In this document: in pieces, positions 22,116 to 30,000 of the stretch | How the letters are laid out: each line of letters opens with the position of its first letter | Position numbering within the stretch: the stretch's first letter is position 1 | Source: Chrysomallon squamiferum | Lineage: Eukaryota > Mollusca > Gastropoda > Neomphalida > Peltospiridae | DNA: 30,000 nucleotides | Reading direction: 5' to 3' | Assembly (NCBI GenBank): GCA_012295275.1 | Contig: CM022673.1 | Span: 15,683,810 to 15,713,809 of the forward strand | Notes under the pieces: model-generated | The model's input: only the letters and a program-made list of their open reading frames with translations | Databases searched by the model: none | What the model was told of the DNA's origin: nothing | Made by a program: the position numbers and the translations under genes

Positions 22116-22307
22116 GTAACCGGACAACAGAAGACACTTCACTTTGCATATTTTCTCTGAAATACACACCCAGCTGATGGGTATCTGTTTTACCATGACA
22201 ACAATCCATCAAGTGAGGCGGGAAATATATTTCACAATTGTTATTACCTGTTTCCTTTACGAATCTATTAATTGTTCCGTTCTGTTTTCTTTCCTCCTCT
22301 CTCTCTC

Positions 22308-22311
<4 letters not shown>

Positions 22312-22390
<79 letters not shown>
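22312..22390 (-). repeat. (CT)n microsatellite, about 79 bp
   Basis: A pure CT array flanked by imperfect CT sequence (22294-22311 and 22391-22425). Ser/Leu and Arg/Glu frames across it are not genes. Confidence 0.97.
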
Positions 22391-22391
<1 letters not shown>

Positions 22392-22582
22392 ACTCTCTCT
22401 CTGTCCGTCTCACTCCGTCTCTCTCGTTGTTAAAAGTAAATGAAAAGAAGATGAATATAAATAGATGAAAATAATTTTATCTGTTTATCTTGTTTTTCTT
22501 TTCGAAATAATAACAAGCCTATTAAATTTTTCCAGTTTTGTGGCAAACGGATTTGTTTTGCTGGATCTTCGGCTGTGTATTA

Positions 22583-22642
<60 letters not shown>
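22583..22642. repeat. (TA)n then (GT)n compound microsatellite
   Basis: A short TA tract at 22583-22596 joins a GT array of about 47 bases to 22642. Imperfect GT and TATG words continue to about 22710. Confidence 0.96.
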
Positions 22643-22643
<1 letters not shown>

Positions 22644-22739
22644 TGCGAGTGTGTGCCTCAGAGTCTCTATATGTATATGTATGTTAGTTTAATGTATGTG
22701 TGTGTATGTGTATCCATTTTTTTTCCGAGTTATATATAT

Positions 22740-23550
22740 ATACATATACCATTTAATAATACTCTATTATTAGACGATCGTGTTTTGAACAGAGAGCTGT
22801 AAGTATGACCCCAAGTGTAGCCAAACCTACCATCAGAAACCTATCAGCCTACTTACATAAAAGATAAGAATATCTGGTACGTATCTACACTCTGTCATCT
22901 ACGGGTGGCACTTAGCTAATTCTGAAACAGGTGTATAAAAGCTATTTTTCTGCTGATAGATAACAAATGCCCACGGAGCGTTAGCCAAAAGTTTCCGGTG
23001 TACTTCGTATCTTCATGAAAATCACATCTCTGACACTCAATACTTGTTATATATTAAAAGAAGACAACAGAGTTCAAACATTTTAAATATCACGGGTCTC
23101 ATGTCTGAAATACTCCGAGCCAAAATATTTTATCAGTATTACGAGAATCTCCACTTTTTTCATTTGACCTCGTAAGAAACGTGTGACCTCAGAACAACTT
23201 TACGATCTCCGACCGGTGACTTACGAGCGACTCAGGTCGCCGTTTTTTGTCGAAAGGTCATTAACGTCACCTTTAGAATGTGGCAAATAGCACGAGATTT
23301 GATACTGGGTGTCTGTCTGATAATGACTGGGTCTTGTTTATCAAAAAGATACCATCAAACTCCTTTTCAGCTTGTTCGCTCGACTGTTGTAATAACAGAG
23401 ATGTTTTTCAAATGCATTCATGTCATGTTTCAGATGAAATACATAACGCTGGCTTTAATCTAGAAATCTTGGTGGACATCTGTAACTTCACAACGGTGGA
23501 TTTCTGGAATGTTTTGTACGAGGTAGATTTATGGATTGCGAGTGTTAATA
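22740..23550. other. Unique block with possible TATA element, no confident gene
   Basis: Balanced unique sequence. TATAAAAG at 22934-22941 is a perfect TATA-type word, with GATA-type words (AGATAA, TGATAG) around it. No initiator or downstream exon can be tied to it. Two overlapping frames from about 23278 to 23558 are open but end near or in the TAAA repeat and have no recognisable product. Confidence 0.35.
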
Positions 23551-23589
23551 ATAATTAAATAAATAAATAAATAAATAAATAAACAAAAC

Positions 23590-23647
<58 letters not shown>

Positions 23648-23670
23648 TAATAATAATGATGATAATAATA
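23551..23670. repeat. (TAAA)n then (AAT)n microsatellites
   Basis: TAAA repeats at about 23553-23582, then an AAT array at 23591-23643 with further AAT/GAT variants to 23670. Degenerate AAC and TAG/GTA trinucleotides continue to about 23800. Confidence 0.95.
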
Positions 23671-23805
23671 ATAACTTCAACAACAAAGTAGACGACAACG
23701 ATAACAACAACAAAAAGAAATAGTTGTTGTTGCAGTAGTTGTAATGGAAGACTGGCACTAGCAATAGTAGTAGTAGCTGTAGTAGTTGTAGTTAATAGTA
23801 GCAAT

Positions 23806-23881
23806 ACTAATAGTAATGTGGAAGTAGAAGTAATAATACTAATAGTAATGTGGAAGTAGAAGTAATAATACTAATATGTGG
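23806..23881 (+). repeat. Perfect 32-bp tandem duplication
   Basis: The unit at 23806-23837 is repeated exactly at 23838-23869, and a third partial copy follows to about 23880 before diverging. The unit mixes ACTAATAGTAATGTGG with AAGTAGAAGTAATAAT, so it is built from trinucleotide words. The perfect identity indicates a recent duplication. Confidence 0.95.
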
Positions 23882-24023
23882 TAGTCGTATTAATAAACCA
23901 GTTGCAATATGAGCAGTAATACTGGTAATGTTTATAACAGTAATAGTGGTAGTGATAACAATGTCAAAAACAACATTAACCTCAGAACAATATTTATTTA
24001 ATCTGTCAACTAAATCCACAGCT

Positions 24024-24345
24024 TTTTCTCTCAAGTCCTTCTACGTTTGCCCACTGACCAAACAGTCTTTTTAACTCATATTTATGACCACACAGTCCTT
24101 ATTAAACATGGCTCTTGACCTCGTATCTCTACAAACTCATCCCCCTAAGTCTGCTCCTTGTCCATAATTCTTCCACTGACCATACAGCCCAGCCCCTACA
24201 ACACCTGCCCTTATCCAAGTCCCTATAATCCCAATTACCCTCTAAATCCTGTCCTTTTCTCTTATCCCGATATTGAATCCGCTCCCATTCTACACCCCCT
24301 CTACTAAATCCGCCCCTTGTCCAGCACAATGTCCTTGTTTTGAAA
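24024..24345 (+). repeat. Degenerate C-rich minisatellite, locus 2 (about 31-bp period)
   Basis: TGACCA or TGACCT recurs at 24055, 24085, 24116 and 24177, at steps of 30, 31 and 61 bases (61 is two periods). In the second half, AAATCCTGTCC, GAATCCGCTCC and AAATCCGCCCC start at 24244, 24275 and 24306, steps of exactly 31. About ten diverged units can be laid out. The minus-strand open frame at 24129-24329 is explained by this repeat, whose period is not a multiple of three. Related units lie at 16700-17010. Confidence 0.7.
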
Positions 24346-25040
24346 ATCCCTCATCTTCCAATTCACCTGACAAAGCCATTTAGTCAAGTGGAAATCACAC
24401 CAGTGAACCGGACCGGCACAGCTACCGGCTATTTGAAAAACAAGCATGTTTCATTCGCAAAACACAAAAGATGTATCCGCTGTCTGTTGTTGATCTAGTC
24501 CGAGAAAAAATAAAATTCCGGTTCCATCTTTTGTGAAAACGCGCACACAATGGCCGCCGAATGAAAGATGTTTTGATTAATCCTTTTTACCGCTTCACCA
24601 TGTTTTACCCACTTTTGTATACATGTGCATAACTTCGACAGCCTTTTTTATTTCTTTTATCTTTTATTCCTTTTATTCTCTGTGGAAGAAATAATATTAT
24701 AAATATTTAAAATATTTGGCTTGTGTGTCTACAGTTACCTTTTTTTCGTTTCGTCTGAGAACAGGTTGATGAATAACACATATGTAAACAATCTACAAAA
24801 CAAAGGCATGAAGAGTGAGAAAAGTATATAAAGAAACACTCGTTAAATAAAGAAATAAACAAAGATATTTTATTAACACAAGTGTCTTGTCGAAAGCCAA
24901 AAAACAAATTCTCGTTTTAAATCGTCAGCTAACAATTAATGATAATTATTCATGATCAGTATGAAACCCAGATTAGTTACAGATTTTATCATCATGATTT
25001 CTAATTGGAAATGATTAATCTGTGTTCTTTTTTTTTTCTT
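24346..25040. other. Unique sequence, no gene seen
   Basis: The part at 24380-24570 is balanced and CpG-containing, with CAATGGCCGCCG at 24548-24559 resembling a YY1-type or start-context word; the frame there stops at the fifth codon. The rest is AT-rich. No exon is supported. Confidence 0.45.
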
Positions 25041-25263
25041 TTTTTGAATTAAATTAAATTAAAATGTCTGAGGATAAATATTTGTTCCTAATCTCTTCCT
25101 CTTTTTTTTTTTTTTTCTTTCTATGGCTCTGTCTTTTTTCTTTGTTTCCGTTTGACTGTACCTGTCATTTCTCTCATCTTTCTCTTTCTTTTATTTCTCT
25201 CATCTTTCTCTTTTTTTTTTCTCTCTCTCTCTTCTCTCTCGCTCTTTCTCTCTTTCTTTCTTT

Positions 25264-25379
<116 letters not shown>

Positions 25380-25429
25380 TTCTGTTTCACTTTCTGTTTC
25401 TTTCGTTCCTTCTTTTCTCTCTGTAATTT

Positions 25430-25780
25430 TAAAATAACAAATGGGGGGTTGTGTGTTTTTCTTTGGAGGGGGTGTTAAATCTAAATTCCTTCCAAACTTA
25501 CGTCAGTGATTTTCGAGCTCACAGATTAAAACATAAATATACATTTTTATGACTTTCTTATTTTTATTTGATTTCATATTTTGGAAGCTTCTTCTTGCTT
25601 AAATCTTAACACCATTTTAAAAAGAAGGCAAGTTTATGTTCTGGAAGACATCAAATGTGTATGTTTCACCTGCTTTTAACAGCTGACAGCTAATTAAAAT
25701 GTTACACGTCTCACTTCCGTGACCCTCCATCAGTACAGTCTGCACTGGCGTTAGGAAGGTTGTCAGTGTGTTCGAGAACT
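25430..25780. other. Unique sequence, no gene seen
   Basis: A short G-rich patch (25442-25475) is followed by AT-rich unique DNA. No open frame or RNA gene is supported. Confidence 0.5.
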
Positions 25781-25789
25781 TGCGTGCGT

Positions 25790-25983
25790 CTGTGAGTGTG
25801 GCTGCTGTGTGTGTGTTTTAATGCGTGTGCGGGTTTTTTAACGTAAATGTGTGTGTGCAAATAAATAAATGTATGTGTATGTATTATATATATATATGAA
25901 CGTATGTATGTGTGCATTTAGGTATATATGTATGTATGTATATGTGGACTGAATGTGTGTTGTGTATGTATTGTGGACTGAAT

Positions 25984-26062
<79 letters not shown>
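25790..26062. repeat. GT/TATG compound repeat with long (GT)n
   Basis: Imperfect GT and TATG words from 25790 lead to a GT array at about 25991-26059 with one TTT break. The 19-base word TGTGGACTGAATGTGTGTT occurs at 25943-25961 and again at 25972-25990, a local duplication 29 bases apart next to the array. Confidence 0.93.
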
Positions 26063-26064
26063 GA

Positions 26065-26699
26065 TGTGTAACTACTTGTAAAACATAAGGAAGTAGCTTT
26101 TAATTAAAAGAAAAACAAAAACAGGTAAAAAAAAAACATGAATAAAAAACACGACAGAGAGACCATTAAGTACATCTTTTAAAACTTAAAACTTAATAAA
26201 ATTATTCATGAAAATGAAAATGCGATGTTTGTTACGACATAATAAATTCATACAAATCATAACAACTTAATTCTTCCACACCCGAAAGTAATCTCATCTT
26301 TATGCACATAAATATTTATATATCCACGTACTTTCATAAATACTTCACAGGTTAGACAGAATTTTTACAATCTGCATAACTGATGGATGGCTTTTGCTTG
26401 GCAGGTTATGTGTTTTTGATAATAAAACGGCTTGAACCCAAATGTACGCAACAAGCGCTGATGTAATGTTGTAAGTATATAACATAAATGAAATGTTTCT
26501 TGTCAAATCTAACACCCGAGAAGTTTTGTGGTAAACGTGTATAACACACACACAAAAAAAAAATAAAAAAAAAATAAATAAATAAATAAAAAATAAAAAG
26601 ATTGTAAACAGATAAAATAGCTTATCGAGCCGAGAGTTTTTTAAATAATAATAAAAAAATTAATATCATAATGGTGACTGTTTGTTCATTGTTGTCACC

Positions 26700-26700
<1 letters not shown>
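26065..26700. other. AT-rich non-coding stretch
   Basis: Unique AT-rich DNA with A-rich TAAA-type simple sequence at about 26549-26600. The minus-strand open frame at 26345-26551 is not recognisable. Confidence 0.5.
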
Positions 26701-27228
<528 letters not shown>

Positions 27229-27229
27229 C

Positions 27230-28690
27230 TATTATACATTAAACGTTATTTTCACAAGTAAAGAGTAGGAAAGTCAAAACGACCGGACCAGTCAATACTT
27301 TCACGATTCCACAGCGGACATCTTTATTACGTTCGACCTTTGTTCATCCTGTAAAAACCATCATATCGTGAAACATCTCTACCTGTCTGGCTGAACAGTT
27401 TATTTGTTGTATAAACAGACAACCAAGACACTTTTAAAATATTTACAGGTCATGAAAGTACAGACAACACAATAGTCATATTTCCTAAAGCATATTTTTG
27501 CCTGTCTGTGAAGTGCCATAAAGAAATTTTGGCGTGGTCGGCGTTGAAACGGAAAAATTATCGCTGTCGTTGACATCTGTCGTTGGTACACTTGACTAGA
27601 GATAAACAAGGTTATGATAACCTCGTTAAAAGAAAGGATGTCTGCGGTTTTACTTTAGAAAAGAAAACTTCATTTCTTTATATTGTTTTACCTTTCAGTG
27701 AGTGACAATAAATCAGATGCTTAAAAGTAACGGATGTTTTGACTGGATCGTGCATTGTTTTAACCTTTTGGCCCAAAGGTTGCCTCGCTTCATTTCTGTC
27801 GCCAAGGAGTGAAAGTAACGAGAGTTCCGATTGGTAGACACTTTATATTTATATTTGTATTACTTTGACGAGAATGTCAGATGGTAGATAATAACATTTT
27901 GTACGATGCGTATAAATAAATTATATTATATGTTTTCTGTGATCGTTTTATTTTTCTTCTAACAACATACATTTCATATATATTTACATCCCAAAAAATT
28001 AATAACATTTTGCTCCATCAGAGGTATACAAAACAGTCTGTAGATATGACTATTTGTTAGATTAATACACAAAAGCCGTGAATTAAAGGACATGTTTTTG
28101 TATGAAACTTGACCATGCCTCGAAAGATCGCTCATTGTTCGCACGCCATTATCAGCACAACACTTTCAAAGGTGTATTCCCGATAGAGAAAAACAAATAG
28201 CACTGTCCTGCAAACACTGGTAAAGCGGAGCTTACACTGCGCGACTTTATGAATCGTAATATCTTTACTGTATAGTATTAATGTATCTTTGTCACTACGT
28301 TAATCTCAAGAATCGTTATCACTTTCGAATCATAAAGGTGTATATTAGTATAAAGCTGCGTTTTGTCTGTGCTGTTCGTCACACCAGTTGATACAGTATG
28401 ATATAATCGTAAAATTGTTAATCATGTAAGAAATACTGTTCCAGTAGTAAGTAAACATTAGAACGTATTATATTTCCTTTGAATAATTATAAGCTATTAT
28501 GAGCCAGTCTATACTGAAATACAATGTAAGGTGTCTGTTTAAGCCTATGTTTTTATTAATTAATTTATTTTTTATTAATTTAGTCTCTCACCCCATCTGT
28601 CAATCAGTCAGGCATTTATTCATTCACAGATAACATGTCGATAATATAAACAAATTTTGATAAAGAACTACTTCAATTGTTTTCATCCAT
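27230..28690. other. Unique block, no confident gene
   Basis: Almost 1.5 kb without microsatellites, the longest such run in the second half. Better-balanced parts lie at 27270-27380, 27740-27840 and 28080-28250. TATAAAG occurs at 28350-28356. Open frames are short and unrecognised (for example 27400-27609 on the minus strand). It could hold conserved non-coding elements, but nothing visible proves it. Confidence 0.45.
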
Positions 28691-28698
28691 ATCCATTT

Positions 28699-28703
<5 letters not shown>

Positions 28704-28792
<89 letters not shown>

Positions 28793-28793
28793 C
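28704..28793 (-). repeat. (TC)n then short (CA)n
   Basis: About 82 bases of TC repeat to 28785, followed by ACACACAC to 28793. Confidence 0.97.
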
Positions 28794-28799
28794 CCACTC

Positions 28800-29625
28800 T
28801 TTATTTTTGCCTGTGTCTCTCGCCGTGTCTACAACAAATCGTTAATACAAATCGGCACATGAGAACATCGCTTAAGCGAACTGGCTGTGAAAAGGGCATG
28901 TTATTACAAAAGAACAATCAATATGGGTGCATTGAATAGGTGAAAGGTGACACGGGTGAAAGTGTAGGTACTGGTGGATGGGTGGGGATGAGATCTGACA
29001 ATCAGCGGTCTATCTGATCTCACTCTTTGGATTTTATTTCTTGTAACACAAAATAAAGCTGATGATATTTCTAGAGAAAGGGGTGATAATAGGATTAGTC
29101 AGTTCTCTTTATGTTTTCTGGTTTGTTAAGGAATGAATATTATATTTTTAAAAAAAAAGGTATTTGTAAAAGAAAAACAATCACAGGTTCCTGTAATACG
29201 ATTGGACGGGTTTTTTAGACTTGTGATTCCTCAGACTCTTTCTGCCCACACGTAAGCAGATTTGTCCCTGTCGATAGCAGGGATGTTTGATACTGCACCA
29301 GGATGAGACACACCCGATGACAAGGGGCGGGGTGATTTATAGGAGCAGGGAGGTTTGGTACGCAGTTCGGAGAAGACACTTTCTTGTTATATCAAGTTTG
29401 GATACACATAAATAAAAAAAAAATTAACAATAGCTTTCTGTGATACAACTGCCATATACGATCTATATTATTAAAATTCCTGTGAACTGTGTGTGAACTG
29501 CATGTGAACTGTTCTTTTGTAGCAGACAGCAAAAGCGGAGTTTGTCGGAATAATCAAGTCACGGCGACATTTATCGAATCAGAAAGAATTCGTTCCTTCT
29601 TTTATTTAATTTGTTATTATAATTA
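28800..29625. other. Unique sequence with GC-box-like word, no gene seen
   Basis: The part at 29200-29370 is balanced. It includes GGGGCGGGGTG at 29325-29335 followed within ten bases by TTTATAGG, a layout that looks promoter-like but has no supported downstream exon. An open frame at 29489-29683 runs into the ATT array and is not recognised. Confidence 0.4.
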
Positions 29626-29628
29626 TTA

Positions 29629-29630
<2 letters not shown>

Positions 29631-29680
<50 letters not shown>
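29631..29680. repeat. (ATT)n microsatellite, about 50 bp
   Basis: A pure ATT array, preceded by imperfect ATT/AATT sequence from 29610. Confidence 0.96.
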
Positions 29681-29689
29681 TAAATGCTT

Positions 29690-30000
29690 TTCAGAATGCT
29701 GTCTTGCTTGTTTCTGGAAAACCCTAAATTCATTTTAATATTCTACGAAATTTAATATTCTTAATTTTAATTTATTTACCTCAAAGTTAATATTAGTGAA
29801 CTCTGAGGTCAGCGTCGGGTCACATGACAAAGTTTCCTGCTACCCCGCAGCAAATATGTACTGTACATCCTATTGGTGGATTAATGACCGAAATACCATA
29901 AACGCCTTAACGAGATTTATGCTTCTAAAACGGTAAATAAAAGTACGCTGAAGTTAGCAAATATTTATTAAATTTGGTCGATTAATGTGACTTCAGTAAC
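29690..30000. other. Unique sequence to the window end, no gene seen
   Basis: AT-rich with a better-balanced centre (29800-29900). No open frame, repeat or RNA gene is supported. Confidence 0.5.

Noticed and set aside
22934-22941. Perfect TATAAAAG word as a promoter
   Set aside because: TATA words are common in AT-rich DNA. No initiator, CpG patch or downstream exon supports a start here.
23278-23558. Two overlapping frames of 61 and 92 codons
   Set aside because: They are in different phases, neither is recognisable, and the longer ends at the edge of the TAAA repeat.

Overview
The window looks like non-coding DNA from an animal nuclear genome. It is AT-rich and holds no dense run of open frames. 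It is packed with long di-, tri- and tetranucleotide microsatellites: GA/CT, ATT/AAT, GT/CA, TATG, GATA and GACA. There are no bacterial-style operons, no convincing tRNA or rRNA genes, and no recognisable transposase, reverse transcriptase or viral protein. The repeat mix and the isolated splice-flanked open stretches fit a large-intron invertebrate genome. A mollusc or other lophotrochozoan is my best guess from the repeat style alone, and I hold it weakly.

Layout: 1-2640 is AT-rich DNA ending in compound tetranucleotide and GA arrays. 2641-7390 is mostly unique sequence with poly-T and AT tracts, ending in a CpG-rich patch at 7201-7320. 7395-9360 is dominated by ATT, AAG and GA/CT arrays, with a cluster of four CAGGTG E-boxes at 7739-7843 and a better-balanced unique block at 8600-8960. 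9360-11280 is unique sequence, then a 127-bp CT array and a five-copy minisatellite of about 60 bp. 11280-17050 is mostly unique. It contains the best coding candidate, a terminal-exon-like open stretch at 13598-13843 on the + strand, plus a decayed C-rich minisatellite of about 31 bp. 17340-23550 alternates ATT, TC/TA, GT, CA, GA and CT arrays with unique blocks; it includes a second, weaker exon candidate at 22014-22115 and a G-quadruplex motif at 20609-20650. 23550-24350 is AAT repeat, a 32-bp duplication and a second copy of the 31-bp minisatellite family. 24350-30000 is unique sequence broken by CT, GT, ATT and very long GA arrays.

No genes can be shown to work together here. The window is most simply read as intron and/or intergenic DNA around one, or at most two, exons of unidentified protein-coding genes. 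Most long open frames in the window (poly-Leu/Ser, poly-Arg/Glu, poly-Ile/Tyr, poly-Cys/Val) are translations of microsatellites and are not annotated as genes. I did not find an undescribed biological system. The observations most worth a second look are the two exon candidates, the two minisatellite families, the E-box cluster, the CpG patch and the density of GA/CT arrays.
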